64,000 nucleotides of DNA from NCBI GenBank assembly GCA_905221605.1, contig CAJNDS010002603.1, positions 188,001 through 252,000 on the forward strand, read 5' to 3'. The translations under genes were made by a program, and so were the position numbers. Shown here one piece after another: positions 23,257 to 33,800 of this stretch (within the stretch, counting starts at the first letter, position 1; each line of letters begins with the position of its first letter). The stretch is from Symbiodinium natans. Taxonomy: Eukaryota > Sar > Dinophyceae > Suessiales > Symbiodiniaceae. Below the pieces are notes generated by a model. That model had not been told where the DNA came from. It was given only the letters and a program-made list of their open reading frames with translations, and did no database searches.

Positions 23257-24483
23257 GTAAGGAGCCACGCATTTGCGCAAGACTTGTGGAGCAAGATCAA
23301 GAACCCCCAAGGACAACATCATGAATGATAGCTCGCTTGGTAATCCCCCTTGCAAAGAACACAAAACTAAACCCAGAAGCAACAAAAGGCAATACAAGGA
23401 AAAACAAGGCCAAACCTTCACACAATTTATGTACTTAATCATGGGCTTTTGGACAGGTATTTCTGGAGACTTCTACGCTCATGCAAGCACATGCATCCCA
23501 AAGCAGATGTTTCGACAAGTCGATGCTAAGCAGTGCTGTGCTCTCCCCCCCCCCCCCCTCCCCGGTGTCGGGGTTGCGAGCATCAGGCACAAAAGATGTT
23601 CACAGGGTCACGCTTTGCACCAAGTGCGGGTAACCTCAAAAGCAACGTAACACACCGAAACGACCCGCTCCGCGGTACGAGTCTTTTTAACGGCAAATCG
23701 TAGCTTTACCACGTAAATCGACGATGATTTGTGCAACAGCCATGTTTATTTTGGGGCTTTTCGTCACTACGTTGCAAGCAGGCGGTTCCGGTTTTCGGAT
23801 GTTTTTAGGATATCCCGCAAGTGTCACAGTGCTCGTGCCCGAAGCGTGAGCTCCCCAAGAACACTGCGAGTTGTTTGGCATGTATGCCCTGTGGCCTAGA
23901 TGCGTGGGCCTTGAAGGCATATCATATATCTAAACGGAATAGTTCAATAGCCGGGCACTTTGTCTGAATCCCCTGCGGATCCTCGAGAATTCAAAGACAG
24001 TCGGTATCAGTCGGCAAGGGCTCGGGCCCAGGCGACCATGGGGGGAGCTTCGGGAGTTCCCACAGTGCAAGAAAATTCACAAGTGCTTTGGGCATCCCTG
24101 CCCTGAAGGCCCTTGGACTTCGGGCTTTACGTCGCGAGTTCGGGCAGTACCCTGGCCTGCACAGCTGCACGGGTACAAGTTCCCAAGACCTTGAGGCATT
24201 GTGTTTTTTGCACAGCGCAGCAGGGTTCCTTACCAGGGCGTTTGGGCGATGAAATATGGTTCCGACCCGTGGGTTTCAGGGACTGCAATTTCGCAGATTC
24301 AGATCGTACTCGTACTTGACGCAAGCAAGCCTCCAAGACTACCCCAGCATAGATTTGGACCAGAACTGAGCAGCTAACATCCGACTGCTACTCTAGCATT
24401 GGGGCGGGGCTCTACCATCATTTGCAGGAATCTACTATGACAGAAATGCCGCGGCTGCGTGCCTGGTCACGGGGCTTTTTTAG

Positions 24484-24509
24484 CAGAAACTGCAACGGAA
24501 AGTAGCGGA

Positions 24510-24580
<71 letters not shown>

Positions 24581-24586
24581 TGCAAG
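24484..24586 (+). CDS. Polyglutamine exon (Gln22), unknown gene
   Basis: After TTTTTTAG the frame reads QKLQRKVAEE, then 22 consecutive CAG codons (24514-24579), then LQ, and meets GTCGAA, a plausible GT donor, at 24587. The charged, helical lead-in and the intact splice-type borders favour the Gln frame over the Ala and Ser frames of the same repeat. The host gene is not identified. The alternative is a non-coding CAG microsatellite. Confidence 0.35.
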
Positions 24587-25490
24587 GTCGAAAGTCTATC
24601 AGCTGACCATCATCCAATCATGGACCCGGGCTCCAGAATTGCAGGGGTGTCAGAGATTCAATGAGTTTCACACTGAGGCCGGAAAAGGTAGAATTTGGAA
24701 AGCGGCCTGCCAAAAAAGGTGAATTTAATCTAGCGCACGTAGAGCATCGCCCTGCGTCTTGGGGAGTTCTTGTGCACCATGATGTCTGCAGTCACAAGCA
24801 GTTCATCTTCGTCATGCTTGGGATTGAATAGGGCCGTTAAGGGAGTCTGAGAGACATCAAGGTGTTCTTCATCGTGTGGCGAATGTTTACCGGCCGGATT
24901 ACCGGGGATCACGGGAAGTGGCTCTAAGATGGTCAGAGTGAGCTCGGCCACAACAAGGTACGGAGAAGTCGTTTGCGCACTCCTCCGAGTCGATTCTGCT
25001 CGGTTGCCAATCCTAGTCGAGATCGAGTTCGCCAGCTCCAAAGATACCTTACGGGTCAAGAGCTGGACAGGCACGTGTGCGCCCTGTTCGGCAGGGACTC
25101 TCTGCGTAGGCTGCATCTTCGGAGGTTTTACAATAGTGTCTGTGACACAGATGTGTGTTTTGCCAACAGGGCCGTCGACTCGTCGTAGACTCCCCAGCTC
25201 TGCCATTTGCACGTATGAGAGCACAGAGCATTGTCGCCTGGAGGTGAAGGCAGCCACCTGCCTTTGTACAAACCAGAAGGTCTCGTAGACGCTTTCCGCC
25301 GTGATGCGGACGCTGCATTTCTGTGCTACGCAGTGCCGCGGCCGCGGCTGTGGAGTATGGTTGGGTTCGTCGTTCAAGCACAAGTGCTTTTTGCACGTTG
25401 GAGCCAACGCATCGTTGGGTCACAAAGTGCTTTTCCGGGTGTTGCTCACAGGTTCTACGTGTGCGAATCACACAATCCCAATGATCTGAG

Positions 25491-25568
25491 GATAATTTCG
25501 ACAAGAAAGTGAATTCCTTTCGGGACCTGGCCTACTTCTCGCAGTATGTAACTGACCCTTTGACCCAA
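25491..25568 (+). CDS. Candidate exon, unknown protein
   Basis: An AG at 25489-25490 precedes 26 in-frame codons reading DNFDKKVNSFRDLAYFSQYV, then TDPLTQ, ending at a GC donor (CAA/GCAGTC). A second coding-like piece follows at about 25706-25780 (VPDIETAQLTTEELAWIL). They may be 5' exons of the lysine-rich gene downstream, but the joins were not worked out. Confidence 0.35.
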
Positions 25569-25954
25569 GCAGTCAGCAGGGAAACATGCGGAGAGTAAAG
25601 TGGAAGGCAGACAGAACCAAGGCAAAACACAATAAGCACTTACTCGGGTATCGAAGGACTGGTGCTCCGCGAGCCTCAAGACCTGCTCTTTATGTTGGTC
25701 GCCGACTCGAGGTGCCAGACATCGAAACAGCACAATTGACCACTGAGGAGTTAGCTTGGATCCTAATTTGTGTCAGGTGTCTTTGCGCAGATGGAGTGTT
25801 GCCAGAAGGCAGATCAAGAAAGAGTGATAAGCCACCTGGGCATCATCTGGGTGCGGCTGCATGTTTGATTGCAAATTTTGTTTGCCGGTTTTCCTGGCTG
25901 GCATGAATCGCTCGGTGCTTGTCGTGTCGGTCTTCTTGTGACCGAGGCAAGCTT

Positions 25955-26090
25955 ATGACTGAACTCTACGGCACCAAGAGACTGTCGGTCTCGTCCGTGA
26001 CCGGTGGAGATTACCACGGTGTGAGCGTTGCCTGGCGGCTGTTCCGACATGTCCGCAAGTCTCCTTACGAATGGTTTTTCCCAATCGTAT
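25955..26090 (+). CDS. Candidate exon beginning MTELYGTKRL, unknown protein
   Basis: An ATG opens a frame reading MTELYGTKRLSVSSVTGGDY, then HGVSVAWRLFRHVRKSPYEW, to a stop near 26090. It is too short for most ORF filters but strongly coding-like. The +1-shifted frame just downstream (YEETLGRKNHTEWIGPLW) is also coding-like, so a splice or frameshift lies near 26075. It is probably part of the lysine-rich gene that follows. No family was recognised. Confidence 0.35.
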
Positions 26091-26250
26091 GAAGAAACTC
26101 TCGGAAGGAAAAATCATACCGAGTGGATTGGTCCGTTGTGGCATCAGAAGCTGCCGTCGCTGGGATTGAGAGCCTTGGCGCTCTGATAAACAGTACGTGC
26201 TGGACAAATTGCTACAATCATGTGGCAGAAACGGTTCCGCCGTAGCTTAG

Positions 26251-26559
26251 GCACCGTGAAGCTGAGAAGCTAAAGAAAATCGAAAAGGCTGCTAGGAAGG
26301 CTGCCAGGCAGGGTTCGGCAAGCTCACGTTATCAGCGACAGTGGATGTTTGCTCACTTGCTGGGCAGTCGTCAGGGAGAAGAAGAAGTCCAAGAAAAGCA
26401 AAAAAGATAAGAAGCACAAGAAAAAGAGCTCAAAAAAGAAGGCATCCTCTGTTGAAGATCTGAAGACGTGGTTGCCCTAGCGATCCCGCCAGTCAAGAGG
26501 ACAAGAAGAAAGACAAAACAAGCAAGGCCCATGAAAAGCATGTGTCTGAAGATGAGAAG
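26251..26559 (+). CDS. Lysine-rich protein, three joined exons (partial)
   Basis: Exons 26251-26307, 26375-26456 and 26500-26559 join in one frame. The first gives HREAEKLKKIEKAARKAA. A GC donor and AG/G acceptor place an arginine codon across the junction into EKKKSKKSKKDKKHKKKSSK. A GA donor then leads to DKKKDKTSKAHEKHVSEDEK. The product is highly basic and low in complexity, as in many nuclear RNA-processing proteins and nucleolar factors, but no domain is visible and no function is claimed. Further charged pieces at 26560-26670 and 26885-26925 may extend the gene. Confidence 0.45.
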
Positions 26560-26670
26560 GCCGCCGGCGTAGCTATTCGTGCTGCAGTCGCGCTCCTCGC
26601 CATTCGTCACACCCCCTCACATGGTGACGGAGGCGCCTCCAGCACCTCCACCAAAGGAGGAGCACCATAG

Positions 26671-29600
26671 AGACGATCCTCCAACTTGCATCTTGCAAAA
26701 ATTTGCAAAACATTGAAAGCGTCAGGCGATGATGCAGGAGCCAGACAGTCCGAATCAGGCCAAGTTTGCCTGGGAAGACCCTAGCTCTGCTTCAACCAGC
26801 TCCTCTTCAGTGTCAACGCGGCAAGAAGCACCACTTCTCGTTTGCTTTAGCATACATGAGCGTTGGCACGCTTATCAAGCTTAGGTGAGGCCGGTGAAGA
26901 AGCAGAAGACCGTGAAGGCAAGAAGTCGTGTGCTTTATCATATCATGGTTCAACGCGAAAGACTCTAGAAAGTCCGAGACTCTGCTGTGGAATTGCATCG
27001 GTCGGCTGCATTTCATTGCTGGATCTGGCGGGTGAACCAGTTGCTGTTTCCGGTCATGCCAGAAAGTGGATGGAATGACTTTCAGGCAGCATGCCATTTG
27101 GGGGTTGTCTGTCACTATAAAGACTCGCCCATAGAATTTCATGAACTGCCCTATTGGCCCAATCCGGCAGTGTTGAAAAGGCTCCAAGGAGGGAAGCGAC
27201 CGAAGGCACCAGAATGCGGCGTAATCAAACACGATGTGTGTAGTATAGGGCTTTTAGGCTTGAAAGGGTTCTATACCTAAGGTTGAGTAGTGCGCATGCA
27301 ATAGTATGTCCAGGCGTGCACCCAACAAGCCTGATGCAAACGTGTTGAGGGCTTAGGGGTCATCGATGCGTATTCTCCCGAGATGGATCGTGCGTCGCGA
27401 CTTGCGCTCAAGATGTCTCATTCAGTATATTCTCTCCTATGCAGTGAAGTCAGTGATACATGTGTTCAGAAACTGGAGGCCTTGGAACCTCCTTGCTGTG
27501 TGAAAACCGCATGGCCTGAACATGTCCGGGCGTACTGTGCCCTTCCAAGCCTGCACAAGGGTTTTGGGTTTAGCGTGAATTCGGACGGACCTTGATGTGA
27601 AAGCCACTGAGACGCAAGGCAGGAACGGGAAAGATGGCTTTGTTGACGACATCTTCAAGCTCAGAGTGAGGGTGTGATGATAGCGCTGGGCTAAAAGGTC
27701 CTCACAGTTCTTGCAAAAACCTTGAGAGCTGTTTTCAGTTCAAGTATCCACATGCATCCATCTCTCTTGGCAAGGACGACCTCGGACCCAATGTGTGAAA
27801 TAACCGTGCCGGGGCAGCACAAGGTAGTTGGAGCTGGGTGCCATCTCCCAATAAGGTGGGGTCTCTTGTTGACGTGTGCTGCAGCACGTGACTGTGGCTG
27901 AGGCCTGCGCCGAGGCCGGAGGGCTGTTGTGCCATCGCCAAGTCAGCAGTGTCAAGGTTCGGCCCAAGCCTTGGAGGGTCACCGAACCGAACGACCGGGG
28001 CCATGCTGCGGATATTCACAGTGTGAAATTACTTGAAATTTCATGGAAATGCTTGAAATGCAGATCTTTCTTGAGTTCAGCCCGGGCATGAGCATGCTTG
28101 AGCCATTTCTCATCTCCCCAATTTATGTCGAGGGTCTAGCATGCAAGTTGAGGAACTTGGATCCAGAGTGGGAAGAGTTTTTTGACTTGCCCATTGCCGC
28201 TGAGCCTGACAACCTGGAGGTGGGAGATAACATACATACAGAGGATGCAGGGGCTTGGAATCAAGAGAAATTGGAAGAGTTCTTCTTGGGACTGTGAGGA
28301 CATATTGAGCGAAAACTGTGGCAGGGAGTAGGCGCGCTCTAACTATAGAAGAAGTGGATCCGAGAGGCAATAAACATATAATATAATGAAATGCCTCCAG
28401 GACCCTGGGGGATTGTGAGATTTTAAGCTCAACTCTTCTCCTCGCCAATCACCCGTCTCTCACCCCAGCATGTCCCCAGAGTGGCCAGAAAATTCCCCCA
28501 GTGCACGCAGAGTATCCCTGGAGCCCTGGAGTGCCTTTAAACTCAGGGCATCCACAGAATTTCCCTGGAGTGCCCAACCCCAGCGTGAGCCCGCAAATTC
28601 CTCACCTGCAGCGTGAGGATGTTCGAAGTCAAGACGTTGTTTACATTGTTTGTTTCGTAATTCTAATGATAATGTTGACCTTACTAATGGGCTGGGACGG
28701 TGATCCTCGGGTCGCGTGGTTGGTGGTTTCTTGTTTGCGGAATGGCAGTGGAATGGCTTGATTCTAACGGGGTCGGACAGTTATACTCGCGCCGTCGGTT
28801 GGCGGTTACTAGCTTCCTCATTGGCTGCATGTGGCTGTTTCTGAGGTTGATTTTTCTATTGGTCTTTCGTGATATTCCAACCATGCGGCTTGGAGAAGGG
28901 GTTTGCCTCTATGTTTGTTGACTGTGGATTCTCTGTTGGCGAGTGTGTATTCCGTACTTACTGAATGTGATGTTGCCCACCTCAAGAGTTTTTCGATGCA
29001 CGCCAAAGCCCAAAGTACAGACCCTGCACTGCCAGGCTGCATTAGAAGGTGCAGCTGTCGGCTTGGCCTCGGGATCGGCACGAAGCTCGGAAGACTTTGA
29101 ACACAGAACCTCTCAGGGAAGAACACATGCAAGTGGGAGTCCTGCAGGTTGCGGACATTTTCCCGTACCACTGCCGCAATTGAAACAAAGAGCCCTGAGA
29201 GATTCCGTCGAGCACTGAAGAGTTTTCTATTTGCAGGCCGGAAAAGATGCCGCTTTGGCAGAAGGCCAGGGCTTTCATGCACTCCTCCGCAGATAACTGA
29301 ATATATTTGGAAACAGACCGTAGCTGGACATCGTGCATTCTTGGTGTGTTCGTGTCTCAGGAGGGGCTTGTGCCCCGTCTTTCTGGCTCCAAGACGCCAT
29401 CGAGGTTTGAAGCTCCTGCTGGCTACTCTGTGCAAGCCCTGATGCACAATGACAGGTGGTCGTCCTGGACGGAAGCCAATTCAGACACCGAAGCGCTGGA
29501 GAAAGGACTTGATAGCTGGAGGTGCAAGAACATGTAATGACACCCAAAATCTGACTGGTGTTTGAGAGAAGCTAGGCGGCAAGAGGCCGCATTTGACGTG

Positions 29601-30526
29601 GTGTGCGCTTTGCGCAGGTCACGCTTGGACGTTGCCAGTGCGACCGTGGATGCATACGGCTTAGAATGACGCAAAGGCTTTCGCAGCATTCGTTCTGGGC
29701 ATGAGATGCCCAATTTCTTCAGCTGCGCATATTGCCTTAAGTAAACACGAGAAGGCCATGCCTCCTTTCCAAGAGCCGAATGGACAACATTCCCTTGAAA
29801 ACATGTCGCGATCATTCCGGCAAAAAGGGGTGGTGAAGTAGCTGCAACTGCTTTGCTGGGCCGGGCTCTCGACTCTGAACCCCCGGGCGGGGCGGTCCTT
29901 CTGCAGTATTCTCTTCTTCGTCCTGTCTTACTTAATCGTTCTCGTATATACTCGCGCCTTTTGAAAAACCATTTATCATCCCAGGACGGAGGGACCAAAT
30001 CAGCTTTGACTGCTGCCAGGGTGGGGGGCGGGGGGAGGGGGTGGCACGTTGAAGAAGGCGCAACAGCGGCGCGGCATCATGCGGAAGTTCCATGAAGTTT
30101 GTCAAAAGAAACGAGCACTTTAAGCGCCTAACTCCGAGGTCACGCCCAGCCAGAGATCAGGAGGGCCTCCTGAGGAGCCACCTGCAGAGCCCTGCAAGAC
30201 ACTGCAATCATTCCTATGCATACTGCTCACTTTTTGAATATGACATGTCATCTGTCTATCTCCACATACTGTGGTATGTCAATGGCTCCTACGTCAAAAG
30301 TGAAGAGGCATTGTTGTTTTTGCTACCGGCTACCGGCCTTGTCAGAAGCACATCATCACTTTTCATGATGTTCATCCTCACAAGTCTTGTGCAGATTCAG
30401 GACGATGCAACGCGGGCAGTGCAGCGTCAGGTGACGCTCGAAACGGCACAGACCATGCAAACCACCCGGCGGCTTAGTTGCAGTTTGGGAAGCGGTAGGT
30501 GAACTCTTGGCATTCGGGTGGGCTGA
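26671..30526. other. Mostly unassigned stretch
   Basis: No gene can be defended. An 84-codon frame at 28043-28297 (…LRNLDPEWEEFFDLP…) is acidic and might be coding. A short candidate exon (DDATRAVQRQ, AG/G acceptor and GT donor) lies at about 30403-30432 and could precede the terminal exon at 30.5-30.8 kb. Confidence 0.35.
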
Positions 30527-30808
30527 GATCAGAGTTTCCCAAAATCAGGGAGGGTCCCCCCAAACGTCGAATCCAATTCAAGGGACCCCCAGCTCCCCAG
30601 ATTCGGGCTGCGTGTTTCTTGCCTTGGCACTCCAGCCTTTGCTAGGGAAGAAGAGGACCAGAAGTGGGTAGTTCCTCGGCCGCAAAAAGCGAGCAGGTTT
30701 TTTATTGCCAGCGCCAAGAACCGCTTAAAGGGGCCCCCACCCCCCGCCCCGACAATTCCGGAGGTCCGAATCATCTCGGAAGAGGAGCGTGAGCAGCGAA
30801 CTCGGTGA
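30527..30808 (+). CDS. Terminal exon of an unknown gene
   Basis: The frame is open from 30527 to a TGA at 30806-30808 but contains no ATG, so start-based ORF finders miss it. It reads PNVESNSRDPQLPRFGLRVS, then PAFAREEEDQKWVVPRPQKA, SRFFIASAKNRLKG, a proline run and PEVRIISEEEREQRTR. The codon choice and charged C-terminus look genuine. The 5' border is unknown (AG at 30532 or 30552). I do not recognise the family. The G/C-rich proline stretch could alternatively be a microsatellite-like artefact. Confidence 0.42.
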   Translation, partial: DQSFPKSGRVPPNVESNSRDPQLPRFGLRVSCLGTPAFAREEEDQKWVVPRPQKASRFFIASAKNRLKGPPPPAPTIPEVRIISEEEREQRTR

Positions 30809-33800
30809 ACTCAGGGTGTGACCAAATAGGTGCACATGAAGCATCGGCAACACGGCGTGATTCTGCCATGCATCTGCAAGAGATTTTTCGCAAGGCGGGA
30901 GCAGTCTGGCCGGATTATTGTGCCTCAGGCCAGCTACTTAAACCAGGCACACTGCAGGTCCTCCTTCTGAGCCCGGGGCCACAACTTGCCAGGTCCCATA
31001 TGATGACGTATTTCTGCTGAGAGCTTATGTGCATCTCTTTATATCTCATAGCTGGGGTCTCCTGGCATAGGCCGATTGCAAGTTGCAGCATCTTGAGCTT
31101 GCACTTTCGTAACTTTCATAGCAGCTGAATTCAGTGCCTCTAAGGGAAACTCGATCGGAGGCTCCACCCAGGGTCAGGAAGTTGGCGTGACATTGGCAAC
31201 GCCTGGGTTGCGTAAAGCAGCACATATGCCATTTGTGTCTCAACAGGTGGTACAGCGCAATGATGCCTGCAGCTACATCACCGCGGCAGCCTCAGCCCAT
31301 CACAACTTTGAAAGAGCGCGCTCGCGAACACTGATGCCGAAGCTAGTCAGGAACTGAAACCTGATGCACTCCACGTGCGGGCAGCTTATTTTCGCGGACG
31401 AATTGCCGTTAGGATGAGTTTGCTGACAGCTAGCAAGTCTATGCGATGCCTCCTTCTTGAGTGCGTGAAGAGTCTTGGAAAAGAGCGCATGACGAGCAGC
31501 AAGTGAATCTGCCACCTAATCCTTCCGGAGTCCTTCCTAAGGTTTGAGGCCCATGACGCTCAGCCAATGTGTTGGGGCTTCGCGAGCTGCACGACATGCT
31601 TGACTTGAGCACCTGGGCGGGCAATCAACATGTCCCAGATGTTGCGATGCCCTAAGAGTTGTCAACCAAGAAGGTGCATCTGTGGAACAACTTCAATTGC
31701 AATTACATTTCCAGACCCTCATGGGTTCATCAGTCTAGTAGCGAAGGCATGACTCTCGAGCCACGGAGCTTTCCGAGCGCTGGAAGCAGAGGCACTGCGA
31801 GTGCAAACTCTCTACCCTTCACCGAGGACCTGTCCACAATGTCCACGTTGCCACCTGAAGCCCAACATCGCACAGCCGCCTTGCTTTTCAATATCGGAAA
31901 ATGTCATGGGCTGGGAAAGTGAAACATGGACCATCCGAGATCCTGACGGTGTGTACAGGGTACCCATCATCAACCGTGTTCAACAGAACAACTCAATAAA
32001 AATCGCTCTTTCAAGCGTCGCCTTGACGCAGCACGCCTTTTGTGTCTTGAACTTTCCCAGTTCAGATCACTGGTGGCCACAAGAGCCAACGACCAGCGCG
32101 AAAGGACGCCATGATATGCCAAGGCTGGGAGAGCCCCCTGCCCGGCAATTTCCCTGCTGCTTTCAGGCTGCCTAATATGCTGCGCCATTCTGCTACGATA
32201 ATAGACTCATTAAACAGCTAGGGTCAGATCGGCAGAGAAGTGGTTCTCAGTGAAAGGCTTCCAGGGCTGCATGTGCCGTGTAGGCCATGAAACATCCATG
32301 AGCACGATCGCAGTGCTATTCGTGCAGCCCAGGGTTCGGAGGGGATGTTAATTATGATACATTGTCTAAATGTTGACCATGTAGAAGCGATCTGCGTTTC
32401 AAAGACCAGCATACAACAAGTACCATTCTACGCTGCGGGACCTGCCAAGCATTGTTTACCGTCGTGATTCAGAAACAATATATCATCGCTATACTGAGTT
32501 ATTCTGCATGCGTCACCGCATTCAATCCGAATCTGGTCTATCCGAGTGTCTGAGACGCTGGCACGGCCCTTTCTTGCTGAGTCTTGAAACAACAGTTTGC
32601 CACTCCCCTCCCTCCCCCCGCCGGTCCATTTGCGCAGCCCCCCTTTCCCCCACAGCCCCAAAGTCCGAATCAATCTCCGAGACACCCCTTCTTTGTTACT
32701 GGACTGATGCTTGGCATTCTTTTGGGGCTATCGTGCTTTCTAGTGATTCTAGTGGCCTTGCTGCCGTGCTTTAGCAACCGCATTTGGGCCGTATTCCAAC
32801 TCCACGTGGTGCATCTTCACTCTCTCAGCTCCCGTCAATTCCCGGCTGGATGCCACCTTGGCGGAAAGGGTTGGCCAAAAAGTGCCGATATGACACCCCG
32901 CGCGGATTTATCATGAGTGCTCCACGCAACCCGGGATGCGAACTCTGCTTGCGAGCGTTTCGATCAATATGTTGAACGTTCAACGTCCCAGCCTGGAAAG
33001 CAGCTCCGGCTGGTTCACACGATCATCCATAGCAATTGCTTGTCTGCACTTTCGTGGTAATCCCTCGCAAAACAAGTGAGAGCATCAACATGTCTCAGCA
33101 GTGCCTTCAGCTGGCATGCTAAGTTCTACAAAAAGTATGCTTCGCTTTCGGTCAATGCGAGGGGTTTTTCATCCTCACGATTCCCTGCGGATTCGAGACT
33201 GCAAAGCAGAATCGGATTTGTTGACGAGAGTCACGGAGTGTGGAGTGCAGAAATCGCATGACAGCCATCTGCAACTTGCTTGGCACTTACTTACGTGTCG
33301 AGTGGCGGCAAAGAGGCTGAGAGAAACATGCTGCTGGCTTTTCGCGGCTCAAGTGTGATACAAGAGTGGGACAATGGCCGGTAGTATGGATAATGCGCTT
33401 GGAGTTTTTTCCATGAACCGCTCCATTAGAGGTCACGGTCGGCAAAGTGTGCTACGCTGCTACACAGATGCTCGAGATGATGTGTACCAAATAGGTGTAG
33501 GCACGTGGAATTTGTGCCCGGCTGCTGTGGACTCCGCTCCAGCTCTGCTCGGCCTCACCCTCGACAGATGTTTGCCCTCCAACAATGCATCCGCTAATCA
33601 ACATTGGACTGTTGGACTTTGCAGAGTGGTCCTGTGCAGCCGTCTATGAAGCAGAAGTGAGAATAGGGGTGCCGCAAGTGTCGCTGGATCCTTTCTTCGC
33701 AGAACCCTCGGAAGGTAACCAAACATGATTTCGCGCAAATGCCCATGCAAGGCATAAGCTGGTACAGCTCGCTTTGATCTTTCACGGCCTGTCCCGAAGG

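Noticed and set aside
24113-24319. 68-codon + frame with a possible exon (QGSLPGRLGDEIWFRPVGF)
   Set aside because: It is protein-like but lacks a joinable partner exon or motif, so it is not listed as a gene.
24730-25407. 225-codon minus-strand frame with faint kinesin-like wording (RQVAAFTSRRQCSVLSYVQ, then AELGSLRRVDGP)
   Set aside because: The DLAGSE, SSRSH and P-loop motifs are absent, + strand frames overlap, and frames of this size occur by chance here. A profile search would decide.
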